NCBI GenBank assembly: GCA_014871665.1
Contig: WGSL01000007.1
Span: forward strand, 1 to 51,997
Direction: 5' to 3'
Origin: Collinsella sp.
GTDB taxonomy: Bacteria > Actinomycetota > Coriobacteriia > Coriobacteriales > Coriobacteriaceae
Length of the DNA: 51,997 nt
Within the stretch, counting starts at the first letter, position 1, and each line of letters opens with the position of its first letter. Under the pieces are notes generated by a model. It was given only the letters and a program-made list of their open reading frames with translations, was not told where the DNA came from and ran no database searches. Shown here in pieces: positions 44,528 through 51,997 of this stretch. The position numbers and the translations under genes were made by a program.

Positions 44528-44791
44528 ATGATTTCGTTTGATTACAAGCCTCAGGGCGTGTGTGCTCGCAATATTCACCTTGATCTTTCCGATGACGGCA
44601 ACAAGGTGATGGGCGTTGAGTTTACCGGCGGCTGCGACGGCAATCTCAAGGCTATCTCCAAGCTGGTCGAGGGCGCTCCTGCCGATCGCGTAATCGAGGT
44701 TCTCGCCGGTAATACCTGCGGTATGAAAAAGACCTCCTGCGCCGACCAGCTTACACGCGCTATCGAGGCCGCTCGCACCGAGATCGCCTAA
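44528..44791 (+). CDS. TSCPD-domain protein
   Basis: 87 residues with GAGGGG upstream of the ATG. The sequence fits the short TSCPD family: GVCARNIHLDLSDDG, VEFTGGCDGNLKAI, NTCGMKKTSCADQL. Related domains occur in ribonucleotide reductases and as free proteins; cysteines suggest metal or redox binding, but no function is established here. Its TAA shares one base with the ATG of the next gene. Confidence 0.85.
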   Translation: MISFDYKPQGVCARNIHLDLSDDGNKVMGVEFTGGCDGNLKAISKLVEGAPADRVIEVLAGNTCGMKKTSCADQLTRAIEAARTEIA

Positions 44792-46002
44792 TGGGTATCG
44801 CCGATCACATCAAGAACGGAATATCGCGTCGCGGCTTTGTACTCGGTGGGGCTGCCGCGGGCGCTGCCACGGTGCTTGCCGGATGCTCGAAAAAAACGGG
44901 CACCAGCGATGATGCCGCCGGCGAGCCGCAGGTTATCAAGGATGATTCCAAAATCATCTCGATTACGGATGAGTACGAGGCAGTCGACATCGATCTTGAG
45001 CCGGCGGCGTCGTGGACGCTGCCTCTGGGTACGCTGCTGTACTACTGCGACGGCGATTACGCCGCGGCAATGATGGCGCCCGCATCGGCACTGCACGCCA
45101 ACACGCTCGGTGTGCTCAACCTGGGCGATGGCTCGCTTACCACATTAATCGAGGATCCTATCGAGGGCACGGGATATGCATTCTACGATGTCCGTGCCGG
45201 CGACGGCGTATTCGCGTGGGTTGAGATGAACTTTGCCAATTCATCGTGGAAGCTCTACGCTCAAAATCTGTCGGGCGCTTCGCTCTCTGGCGACGTGGTT
45301 GAGCTCGATCGAGGTGGCAAGGACTACGATCCGCCGCTGTTTACGGCGTTCGGGGCATCAGTCATCTGGTATAAAATGCCTTCGGCAGGCGGCAATAAAA
45401 CGAGTAGTGATTCGTTTTGCTATCGTCGCTCGCTTGATGAATCCAAGGCCGAGGTAATTTGGAAATCGACGGGCCGCTTTGCATCGGCCCCGCGCGCGAG
45501 CGACGGCATTTTGACCATCTCGCCGCGTGTCCGCAACGACGAGGGCGTCTACTACGGCATAACGGCAATCGATCTGACCGACGGCAACAACACCAAACGT
45601 GCCCAGCTAGTCCTTCCCTCGTCAGTCTCGCCTTTCGAGGCCGTATATATGGGCGATACCTTCGTGTTTTCTATCGAGGCGGCCTATAGTGGCGTGGGCA
45701 GCCTGGGCAATATGGGCACATATATCGGTAATGAGGGAGGGCCGTACCTCTTCCTGTCCCGCGAGCCGCTCGCATGTGCGGCTGGCAAGAAGAATAAATA
45801 CCTTGTTAAGGTACAGGCGTCGCATTTCCTGATCGACACCTCTGCCAAGACCTATGGCTCGCTGCTGTCGCCCGACCGCGCTTTGGAGTATGGCGATTAT
45901 CCAGCTACGGCGGGAAAATCGGACTCATTCCTTACGTACGCCACGGTGCGCAACAGCCAGGGTATACCAGAGACGGTCACTGCACGTCTATTCTCTCTTT
46001 AA
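44791..46002 (+). CDS. Tat-exported lipoprotein, probably beta-propeller
   Basis: 403 residues. The N-terminus joins a twin-arginine motif (SRRGFVLGG, about 12-20) to a lipobox (LAGC, Cys32), so it is exported folded and lipid-anchored outside the membrane. The mature part has repeated beta-strand segments (TLGVLNLGDGSLTTL, DGVFAWVEMNFANSSWKLYAQNL, GVYYGITAIDLTDGNN), like TolB/WD-type propellers; the fold is inferred. Coupled to the TSCPD gene by a TAATG overlap and followed by a two-component system, so it may be a sensing or binding partner. Function unknown. Confidence 0.8.
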   Translation: MGIADHIKNGISRRGFVLGGAAAGAATVLAGCSKKTGTSDDAAGEPQVIKDDSKIISITDEYEAVDIDLEPAASWTLPLGTLLYYCDGDYAAAMMAPASALHANTLGVLNLGDGSLTTLIEDPIEGTGYAFYDVRAGDGVFAWVEMNFANSSWKLYAQNLSGASLSGDVVELDRGGKDYDPPLFTAFGASVIWYKMPSAGGNKTSSDSFCYRRSLDESKAEVIWKSTGRFASAPRASDGILTISPRVRNDEGVYYGITAIDLTDGNNTKRAQLVLPSSVSPFEAVYMGDTFVFSIEAAYSGVGSLGNMGTYIGNEGGPYLFLSREPLACAAGKKNKYLVKVQASHFLIDTSAKTYGSLLSPDRALEYGDYPATAGKSDSFLTYATVRNSQGIPETVTARLFSL

Positions 46003-46061
46003 GCTTAGAGGGGTTAAAAAGGCGCCAACAGGGGAATAAACGCGTTGTAATTGTGAGTACC

Positions 46062-46100
46062 GCCCGCCGAGCTGCCGCGTCATAGCGGCATCCGGCGGGC
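46062..46100 (+). terminator. GC-rich hairpin between the lipoprotein and response regulator genes
   Basis: Stems GCCCGCCG with CGGCGGGC and GCTGCCGC with GCGGCA, with small interior mismatches. There is no T-run, so termination is uncertain. Confidence 0.45.
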
Positions 46101-46155
46101 TCAGGTGCGTTAAAATGGGCTTGTTCTTAGCTAATTGAGACAGGGGGGCCGTGTT

Positions 46156-46878
46156 ATGGCTTCAGATGCAAAAAAGATTCTGCTGGTCGAGGATGAGAAG
46201 GCAATCCGTGACGCCGTCGCTGCCTATCTCGAGCGCGAAGGCTACTGGGTTGTGGGCGTCGGCGACGGTCAGTCCGCGATCGAGGAGTTCGAGAAGCATC
46301 AGTTCGACTTGGTCGTGCTCGACCTTATGCTCCCCAAGATTCCCGGCGAGCGCGTTTGCCGCACCATTCGCGATACCTCGGATGTCCCCATCATCATGCT
46401 GACGGCTAAGGGCGAGATCGAGGACCGTATTATCGGTCTTGAGCTCGGCGCCGATGACTATCTGATTAAGCCGTTCTCGCCGCGCGAGCTCGTCGCCCGC
46501 GTTCGTGCTCTGTTCCGCCGTGCCCATCAGGCCGACGAGCCCGCCGTCGAGGTGCTCGACTTCGGCGATCTGGTCATCGATATCTCGGGCCACAAGATCT
46601 TGGTCGAGGGCAAGGAAGTTGATCTGACGGCTTCCGAGTTTAAGCTGCTCACCACGCTTGCCCGCCATCCCGGCCGTGTGTATAACCGCATGGAGCTGGT
46701 CGAGAAAGTGCTCGGGTATGACTTTGAGGGCTATGAGCGCACCATCGATAGCCACGTGAAGAATCTTCGCGCCAAGCTGGGCGATGATCCCAAGAAGCCC
46801 AAGTGGCTCTACACCGTCCATGGTGTCGGCTATCGCTTCGAGGCTCCGGCCAAGACCGATAAGTCGGACGAGAAATAG
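46156..46878 (+). CDS. OmpR/PhoB-family response regulator
   Basis: 240 residues from ATG 46156. The receiver domain has acidic LVEDE, phosphoacceptor Asp56 (LVVLDLMLP), MLTAKG and LIKPF. The C-terminal winged helix (from about 130) contains VDLTASEFKLLTTLARHPGRVYNRMEL and VHGVGYRFE. It lies 11 bp before its histidine kinase. The regulated genes are unknown; nearest candidates are the lipoprotein and kinase operon itself. Confidence 0.95.
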   Translation: MASDAKKILLVEDEKAIRDAVAAYLEREGYWVVGVGDGQSAIEEFEKHQFDLVVLDLMLPKIPGERVCRTIRDTSDVPIIMLTAKGEIEDRIIGLELGADDYLIKPFSPRELVARVRALFRRAHQADEPAVEVLDFGDLVIDISGHKILVEGKEVDLTASEFKLLTTLARHPGRVYNRMELVEKVLGYDFEGYERTIDSHVKNLRAKLGDDPKKPKWLYTVHGVGYRFEAPAKTDKSDEK

Positions 46879-46889
46879 GGAAATCACAT

Positions 46890-48455
46890 ATGACACCTGC
46901 GCGCTTTGAAATCGGACAAAAGCACAAGCAGGAGAGCGAGGCGGGTTCCAAGGCTAGTTGGAACACGCCTCGTTCCGATTCACGGCCAACGATGAGCTAT
47001 CCCTCGCGCATGGCACTTGCTTTTGCTCTGACATCGCTCATGACGGTATTGGTGCTGGTGGGCGTTGTCTCTGTTGTGTGGGGCACGGTCTTTTCGGATT
47101 ACACACGCTCCAATATCGTCGAAATCGCAAATTCCGCTGCCGAGAAGTTGGCAACCTCATATGAGGAAAACGGCTCTTGGACCGCGGGAGAACTGCGCAC
47201 GGTCGCAACGTCGAGTTTGGTTTCCGACGATCTGGGTATGCAGGTCGTCAATAAAAAGGGCGTGATCGTTTATGACGATTCCTGGCCCTCGGCAAGCGCC
47301 ACCGCCGATGTACGCGAAAACCAGGCTACGACCGACGACACGAGCGGCAAGAGGGCATCGCATAGTCCGGTCTCGTCTGCTCCAACCGACTCCGATAGCG
47401 TTGCTAACGTCGAGATTGTAACGTCTTCCGGCGAGCATGTCGGACAGGTAAAGCTGTGGGCCATCGGCTCCGACGCTCTGCTCACCAAGGCGGACTCTGC
47501 GTTTAGGGAGAAGACCTTTAACGCCATGGCCCTCGCCGCGGTTGTTGCAATTTGCATTTCGGTCGTTATCGGATCGCTCGTGTCGCGCATGCTCACCAAG
47601 CCGATTCATCGCATCACCAGTACCGCAAAGCAAATCCGTGACGGCGACCTGTCGGCTCGCACGGGACTGCGCGGTGATGACGAGATCGATCAGCTGGGTG
47701 AGACCTTCGATGAGATGGCCACTTCTCTCGAGAAGGATATGAAACACGAGAAGCGCCTGACCTCAGACGTTGCACACGAGCTTCGCACGCCGCTTATGGC
47801 CATGCTCGCAACGGTCGAGGCCATGCAGGATGGCGTGTATCCCACCGACGATGAGCATTTGGAGACCGTTGCTTCCGAGACGCGTCGCTTGGCTCGTCTG
47901 GTGCAGCAGATGCTCGACCTGTCGCGCATGGAAAACAGCGCGGCTCCGCTCAACCTTGAGCCGGTGGACATGGTTCCTTTCGTGCGTTCCATCGTCAATG
48001 CCCAGGAGCGCCTGTTTGTCGACCGCGATCTGCGCCTGCGTTTTGCGGACGAGACCCAGGGTCACGACGATGTCGTCGAGGCCGATCCCGACATGATCAC
48101 GCAATGTGTTATCAACCTCATGAGCAACGCCATGCGCTACACCCCCGAGGGCGGTTGGGTCGTGGTGTCGGTGCTCAGTGACCGCAAGCACGTCAGCATT
48201 GCCGTTTCTGATACCGGTATCGGTATTGCCAAGGACGATCTGTCGCGTATTTTCGGACGATTTTGGCGCGCCGATGCCAGCCGCGCCCGCGAAGCCGGCG
48301 GCCTGGGCGTTGGCCTCGCCGTGACCAAGCAGATCGTCGAGCGTCACCATGGCTACATATCCGTGGAGTCGGAGCTTGGAAAGGGTACGACTTTTACAAT
48401 TCATCTGCCCCGCGAGCACACGACAGACGCGGCATCTACTACAATGGAGCACTAG
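46890..48455 (+). CDS. Sensor histidine kinase
   Basis: 521 residues. Two membrane helices (about 40-66 and 210-230) flank an extracellular sensor domain of about 140 residues with a Ser/Thr/Asp-rich stretch. Then HAMP (SRMLTKPIHRITSTAKQIRDGDLS), a DHp domain with H-box SDVAHELRTPL, and ATPase motifs N (QCVINLMSNAMRYTPEGG), G1 (DTGIGI) and G2 (GGLGVGLAVTK). All catalytic residues are present. The stimulus is unknown. Confidence 0.95.
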   Translation: MTPARFEIGQKHKQESEAGSKASWNTPRSDSRPTMSYPSRMALAFALTSLMTVLVLVGVVSVVWGTVFSDYTRSNIVEIANSAAEKLATSYEENGSWTAGELRTVATSSLVSDDLGMQVVNKKGVIVYDDSWPSASATADVRENQATTDDTSGKRASHSPVSSAPTDSDSVANVEIVTSSGEHVGQVKLWAIGSDALLTKADSAFREKTFNAMALAAVVAICISVVIGSLVSRMLTKPIHRITSTAKQIRDGDLSARTGLRGDDEIDQLGETFDEMATSLEKDMKHEKRLTSDVAHELRTPLMAMLATVEAMQDGVYPTDDEHLETVASETRRLARLVQQMLDLSRMENSAAPLNLEPVDMVPFVRSIVNAQERLFVDRDLRLRFADETQGHDDVVEADPDMITQCVINLMSNAMRYTPEGGWVVVSVLSDRKHVSIAVSDTGIGIAKDDLSRIFGRFWRADASRAREAGGLGVGLAVTKQIVERHHGYISVESELGKGTTFTIHLPREHTTDAASTTMEH

Positions 48456-48513
48456 CTTTTCGCTATTCGGTGAAGGAGGGGCCGCGTCCCTGCCGCTCCG
48501 AGTTTGCGAAAAC

Positions 48514-48533
48514 ATGCGGGAAAGAACCCGCAT
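48514..48533 (+). promoter_or_regulatory. Hairpin in the purC leader
   Basis: A perfect 7-bp stem (ATGCGGG with CCCGCAT) in the 109-bp kinase-purC gap, about 30 bp before the start, preceded by a GC-rich stretch with pairing potential (48475-48500). No known purine, ZTP or folate riboswitch pattern was recognised. Confidence 0.4.
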
Positions 48534-48564
48534 TTCTGTCGTATTTAGGTAAGGAGTGACTCAC

Positions 48565-49452
48565 GTGACAACGATGGAGCGTCGTCCGGATTCCCGTGGC
48601 AAGGTTCGTGATATTTACGATGCCGGTGAAAACCTGCTGATGGTCGCCACCGACCGCATTTCTGCGTTTGACTTCATTCTTCCCGACGAGATTCCGTTTA
48701 AGGGAGAGGTACTCAATCGCATCTCGGCATTCTGGTTCGATAAGTTTGCCGACATCGTCCCCAACCATCTCGTTTCCATCGACCCGGCGGATTTCCCCGA
48801 GGAGTTTGCTGAGTATCGTGACTACCTCGCTGGCCGCGCCATGCTGGTTAAGAAGGCCCAGACGATTCCTATCGAGTGCATCGTCCGCGGCTATCTGACC
48901 GGTTCGGGCAAGAAGACCTACGACGAGAACGGCACCGTCTGCGGCATCCAGCTGCCTGAGGGCCTGACCGAGGCTTCCAAGCTTCCTGAGCCGCTGTTCA
49001 CGCCGTCCACGAAGGCCGAGATCGGTGACCACGACGAGAACATCTCGTTTGAGCGTTGCTGCGAGATCGTGGGCGAGGACATCGCCACGCAGATTCGTGA
49101 CCTTTCCCTCAAGATCTACAAGGCTGCCGCCGAGTACGCCGCGACCCGTGGCATCATCATTGCCGACACCAAGTTCGAGTTTGGTGTTATTGATGGCAAG
49201 GTCACGCTGATCGACGAGTGCCTCACGCCCGACTCCAGCCGTTTCTGGCCTGCTGCCAGCTACGAGGAGGGCAAGATCCAGCCTAGCTACGACAAGCAAT
49301 TCGTCCGCAATTGGCTCAAGGCCAACTGGGATATGACGGGGGAGACCCCGCACCTGCCCGCCGAGGTCATCGATGGCACGTCCGAGCGCTATCGCGAGGC
49401 CTTCCAGATCATCACGGGCTCCCAGTTCACAAGCATGAAGGAGAACGCATAA
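48565..49452 (+). CDS. purC: Phosphoribosylaminoimidazole-succinocarboxamide synthase
   Basis: 295 residues from GTG 48565, chosen because AAGGAG lies about 8 nt upstream; the GTG at 48556 would overlap that site. It joins CAIR and aspartate to SAICAR, the step before PurB. Landmarks: RGKVRDIYD, ATDRISAFDFILPD, IPIECIVRGYLTGSGKK, DTKFEFGV and LIDECLTPDSSRFWP. The next gene starts directly after its stop. Confidence 0.96.
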   Translation: MTTMERRPDSRGKVRDIYDAGENLLMVATDRISAFDFILPDEIPFKGEVLNRISAFWFDKFADIVPNHLVSIDPADFPEEFAEYRDYLAGRAMLVKKAQTIPIECIVRGYLTGSGKKTYDENGTVCGIQLPEGLTEASKLPEPLFTPSTKAEIGDHDENISFERCCEIVGEDIATQIRDLSLKIYKAAAEYAATRGIIIADTKFEFGVIDGKVTLIDECLTPDSSRFWPAASYEEGKIQPSYDKQFVRNWLKANWDMTGETPHLPAEVIDGTSERYREAFQIITGSQFTSMKENA

Positions 49453-50028
49453 GTGAGTACCCGTAGCGCCACGAACAAGCGCACGCAATCCCACGAAGTT
49501 ACCGGGGTTGCGCGCAAGTCTGCCGCATCTGCTAAGCCCGCCCGCCAAGCAGCGAGCTCCGTTCGCGTCGTGCCGGCTTCGTCTAAGGCACGCCGCAAAG
49601 AGCTCGAGAAGGGCGAGAACCTCGAGGGCCTCTCTAAAGAGGAGAAGCGCGCCCGCAAGGCCAAGCAGCGCGCCAAGGAGGACCGCATCTATACGGTGTC
49701 GAATATCCTCCTCAAGCAGGACGAGGACTACACCAAGCGCCGTCGCATCTGGTGGATTGTGCTCGCCATTGGCATGGTGCTCGTCGTGGCAATTTGGGCC
49801 TCGCTGTACTTCGCTCCCGCTGGCATGGTGTCCAGCCCTGTCCAGATGGTCGGCATCGTTTTGTCCTATGTCATCATCCTAGGTGACTTTATCTACGACT
49901 TCGCTCGTATTCGTCCCTTGCGCAACATGTACCGCGCGCAGGCCGAGGGCATGTCCGAGAACAAGCTCAACGCTCTTATTGAGCGCGCGGCTGCCGAGGA
50001 GGACCAGAAGGACTCCAAGAAGAAGTAG
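49453..50028 (+). CDS. Basic two-helix membrane protein of unknown function
   Basis: 191 residues, GTG start directly after the purC TAA. The N-terminal half (1-95) is highly basic and polar (KEEKRARKAKQRAKED). Two membrane helices (about 99-120 and 129-147) follow, then an amphipathic Lys/Glu-rich tail. It may bind nucleic acid or the ribosome near the membrane, but this is only a guess from charge. Probably translated with purC. Confidence 0.8.
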   Translation: MSTRSATNKRTQSHEVTGVARKSAASAKPARQAASSVRVVPASSKARRKELEKGENLEGLSKEEKRARKAKQRAKEDRIYTVSNILLKQDEDYTKRRRIWWIVLAIGMVLVVAIWASLYFAPAGMVSSPVQMVGIVLSYVIILGDFIYDFARIRPLRNMYRAQAEGMSENKLNALIERAAAEEDQKDSKKK

Positions 50029-50060
50029 CGTTTGCATACATACTTATCGCTAAGATATAA

Positions 50061-50089
50061 GGCGCGTCGTTTTTGCGGCGCGCCTTTTT
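50061..50089 (+). terminator. Terminator of the purC operon
   Basis: A 9-bp GC-rich stem with one G-T pair (50061-50069 with 50076-50084), 6-nt loop and TTTTT. Confidence 0.9.
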
Positions 50090-50117
50090 ACTGTTCTATA
50101 GATAGATGGAGTGGCAC

Positions 50118-51398
50118 ATGATTCGAGCTGCCCTGACGGTCGAAGAGGCTCTGGAGGGCATGAAGGCCCTGGAGCCCAAGATTAAAAACTACGCGCGCCT
50201 GGTCGTCCGCAAGGGCGTAAACGTCAAGCCCGGCCAGGAGGTCGTCGTTCAGTCTCCGGTCGAGTGCGCGCCGTTTGCGCGCGTGGTGGTCGCGGAGGCC
50301 TATGCTGCCGGCGCCGGCCACGTGACGGTCATTTGGGCCGATGATGCCGTGACGAGGCTCACGTACGAGCATGTCGAGAAAAGCTATTTTGAGCAGACGT
50401 CCGAGTGGAAGCGCATGCAGCTGGATTCCTTGGCCCAGGATGGTGCCTGCTTTGTCTTTATCGAGGGTGCGGACCCCGCCGCCCTTAAGGGCATCGATCC
50501 CGCTAAGCCCGCTGCAGCTTCTAAGGCAAAGAACACGCAGTGCAAAGTTTTCCGCCGTGGACTGGATTACAACATCAATCCGTGGTGCATCGCCGGCGCT
50601 CCGGTCGTGGCTTGGGCGCGCGAGGTGTTCCCGGGAGACGCCGACGAGGTTGCAATCTATAAGCTGTGGAATGCGATTCTGCACACCGCTCGCGCCGATG
50701 GCCAGGACCCAGAGAGCGACTGGGAGCTCCATGACGCCGCATTCGAAAAGAACCTGCGTTTCCTGAACGACAATCGTTTCGACTGCCTGCATTACACCGC
50801 GGCAAATGGAACCGATCTGACGATTGGCATGACGAAGGGTCACGAGTGGGCCGGCGGCAAGGGCAAGACGCCCGATGGGCACCCCTTCTTCCCCAACATT
50901 CCCACCGAGGAAGTCTTCACTTCGCCCGATCGCATGCGCGCCGACGGTATCGTGTACTCGGCCATGCCGCTCATCCATCACGGCAATAAGGTCGAAGATT
51001 TTTGGATTAAGTTCGAGGGCGGCCGCGTGGTGGACTACGACGCCCGCGTGGGCAAGGCAACGCTCGCAAGTATCATCGATACTGACGAGGGCGCTGCTCA
51101 CCTGGGAGAGGTCGCGCTCATTTCCAAGAACACGCCGATCCGCGAAAGTGGTGTTCTGTTCTACGATACGCTCTATGACGAGAACGCTAGCTGCCATCTC
51201 GCGCTAGGTGTCGGTTTCCCCGAATGCATCGAGGGTGGGTATGACATGTCCAAGGAGGAGCTCCTGGAGCATGGCGTTAACGTCTCGAGCACGCACGTCG
51301 ATTTTATGATCGGCACGGACGACATCGATATTACGGGCATTACGCCTGATGGACGTGAAGTTGTGATTTTCCAGAACGGCCAATGGAGTTGGGAATAG
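50118..51398 (+). CDS. M29-family metallo-aminopeptidase (AmpS/PepS type)
   Basis: 426 residues from ATG 50118 (ATGGAG 8 nt upstream). A two-metal cytosolic aminopeptidase. The family motifs are intact: NGTDLTIGMTKGHEWAGGKG, PNIPTEEVFTSPD, the metal-binding ENASCHLALG, and THVDFMIG near the C-terminus. It should remove N-terminal residues from peptides. Monocistronic between two terminators; the tRNA-Lys promoter overlaps its last codons. Confidence 0.94.
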   Translation: MIRAALTVEEALEGMKALEPKIKNYARLVVRKGVNVKPGQEVVVQSPVECAPFARVVVAEAYAAGAGHVTVIWADDAVTRLTYEHVEKSYFEQTSEWKRMQLDSLAQDGACFVFIEGADPAALKGIDPAKPAAASKAKNTQCKVFRRGLDYNINPWCIAGAPVVAWAREVFPGDADEVAIYKLWNAILHTARADGQDPESDWELHDAAFEKNLRFLNDNRFDCLHYTAANGTDLTIGMTKGHEWAGGKGKTPDGHPFFPNIPTEEVFTSPDRMRADGIVYSAMPLIHHGNKVEDFWIKFEGGRVVDYDARVGKATLASIIDTDEGAAHLGEVALISKNTPIRESGVLFYDTLYDENASCHLALGVGFPECIEGGYDMSKEELLEHGVNVSSTHVDFMIGTDDIDITGITPDGREVVIFQNGQWSWE

Positions 51399-51417
51399 TC
51401 CCAGACCGTGGTACAAT
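51389..51417 (+). promoter_or_regulatory. Promoter of tRNA-Lys
   Basis: -35 TTGGGA (51389-51394), overlapping the stop region of the aminopeptidase gene, 17-bp spacer, -10 TACAAT (51412-51417). The tRNA starts 10 bp later. Confidence 0.7.
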
Positions 51418-51426
51418 GCCACCCGC

Positions 51427-51499
51427 GGGCCGTTAGCTCAGCTGGCAGAGCAGGGGACTTTTAATCCCAAGGTCCAGGGTTCGAACCCCTGACGGCCCA
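51427..51499 (+). tRNA. tRNA-Lys (TTT)
   Basis: 73 nt, CCA not encoded (CCC follows). The acceptor GGGCCGT pairs with ACGGCCC. The D-arm is AGCTCAGCTGGCAGAGC, the anticodon loop CTTTTAA gives TTT, and the T-arm contains GGTTCGAAC. Confidence 0.96.
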
Positions 51500-51750
51500 C
51501 CCAAAGATTGTTGAGACGGTCAACTTCGGTTGGCCGTCTTTTTTGTCGCCCTTTCATGGGTTCGAACCCGTCGGGGCGCGGAGCTGAGTAAACGCGTGAG
51601 CGTTTGCCAGCGCAGCGCGCAAGGCGCGAAAGCGCCGCAGCGGCCGCCTGCGAAGCAGGCTGAACCCCTGACGGCCCACCCAAAGATTGTTGAGACGGTC
51701 AACTCCGGTTGGTCGCTTTTTTGTTGCCGGTGCACGGGTTCGAACCCGTA
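51483..51750 (+). repeat. tRNA-Lys tail repeat: duplicated tRNA 3' end and terminator
   Basis: An exact 43-nt direct repeat (51483-51525 and 51662-51704) covers the tRNA 3' end and the start of its terminator; similarity continues weakly to the palindrome GGGTTCGAACCC, present after each copy. Between the copies is a GC-rich palindromic block with AAACGCGTGAGCGTTT (51590-51605), similar to the block behind tRNA-Gly. The second terminator copy has decayed pairing. No gene is seen from 51750 to 51858. Confidence 0.82.
51514..51545 (+). terminator. tRNA-Lys terminator
   Basis: An 11-bp stem with one G-T pair (51514-51524 with 51529-51539), TTCG loop and a T-run. Confidence 0.9.
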
Positions 51751-51858
51751 TCTAGCTATATATAAGAACGCTTGGCGAACAAAACCCGCCTTTTACCGAT
51801 GGGAAACAAATAACTGATGCCTTTGGAGTAAAGTAGCGCTCCAGAGATGACCGATGTC

Positions 51859-51997
51859 TCAATACACATAAAACAGCTGGTCATCGCCAATATCAGAAGC
51901 CAATGCTTCAGTTTTAACCTCAGTGATGCGACTGAGGGACCTATTCATTTGTGAACAAAATATGGAGTGCGCGATTCCCGCCCCCGGCGCCCCTCCG
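51859..51997 (-). CDS. Possible C-terminal end of a gene running off the window
   Basis: A leftward reading frame open from the right edge to TGA at 51859-51861, 45 codons, ending in a plausible peptide (SLSRITEVKTEALASDIG, then DDQLFYVY). It could also be a 29-residue frame from ATG 51948. I do not recognise it, and the window edge prevents a decision. Confidence 0.2.
   Translation of the reverse strand, partial: GGAPGAGIAHSIFCSQMNRSLSRITEVKTEALASDIGDDQLFYVY

Noticed and set aside
48456..48564. Purine or ZTP riboswitch before purC
   Set aside because: The conserved cores of these riboswitches were not found; only a simple hairpin is supported.
51438..51817. Reading frames on both strands across the tRNA-Lys tail
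   Set aside because: They lie on the tRNA gene and its duplicated 3' end; no ribosome sites.

Overview
The window is chromosomal and centres on a replication origin. Gene content and order (gyrA, gyrB, recF, dnaN and dnaA leftward; rpmH, rnpA, yidD, yidC, khpB, rsmG, parA and parB rightward), GC-rich DNA and LPXTG-type surface proteins fit a Gram-positive actinomycete. My best guess is a Coriobacteriia gut commensal close to Collinsella; this is inferred from layout and composition, not from a database match.

Layout. 1-7.7 kb: a leftward three-gene pilus/adhesin operon (tip adhesin, small pilin, main pilin) behind an AT-rich promoter region. 7.7-11.4 kb: typA, two unrecognised small proteins, a DUF151 (bifunctional nuclease type) protein and tRNA-Ile. 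A 186-bp nested palindrome separates these from gyrA. 11.7-22.7 kb: gyrA, gyrB, a DUF721 protein, recF, dnaN, dnaA and an unusual GHKL ATPase with a C-terminal winged helix. Gene orientation flips at about 22.7-22.95 kb, where DnaA-box-like repeats lie; a second group lies between dnaA and dnaN. 22.9-28.1 kb: rpmH to khpB, then a visibly more AT-rich block (rsmG, three evenly spaced perfect parS sites, parA, parB and a small membrane protein). 28.2-35.1 kb: rlmN, ddl, a DinG helicase fused to a DEDDh exonuclease, and a convergent pair of WYL regulators. 35.3-42.3 kb: a membrane protein built like an M28 peptidase but without most catalytic residues and with about 670 acidic inserted residues, its small membrane neighbour, and a thioester adhesin. 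42.5-51.5 kb: tRNA-Gly, purB, a TSCPD protein, a Tat lipoprotein, a two-component system, purC, a membrane protein, an M29 aminopeptidase and tRNA-Lys.

How it works together. DnaA, DnaN, RecF, gyrase and ParAB-parS start, copy and segregate the chromosome, and the ATPase-winged-helix gene sits between the putative origin and dnaA. RnpA, YidD, YidC, KhpB and RsmG serve RNA processing, membrane insertion and ribosome maturation. Surface proteins at both ends need a sortase, which is not in the window.

The best candidates for something undescribed are the origin-linked ATPase-winged-helix protein with its AGTTTTCAACAGGT boxes, the pseudo-M28 membrane protein, and repeat elements that copy tRNA 3' ends behind both plus-strand tRNA genes. 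Everything was read by eye; no searches or computations were run.
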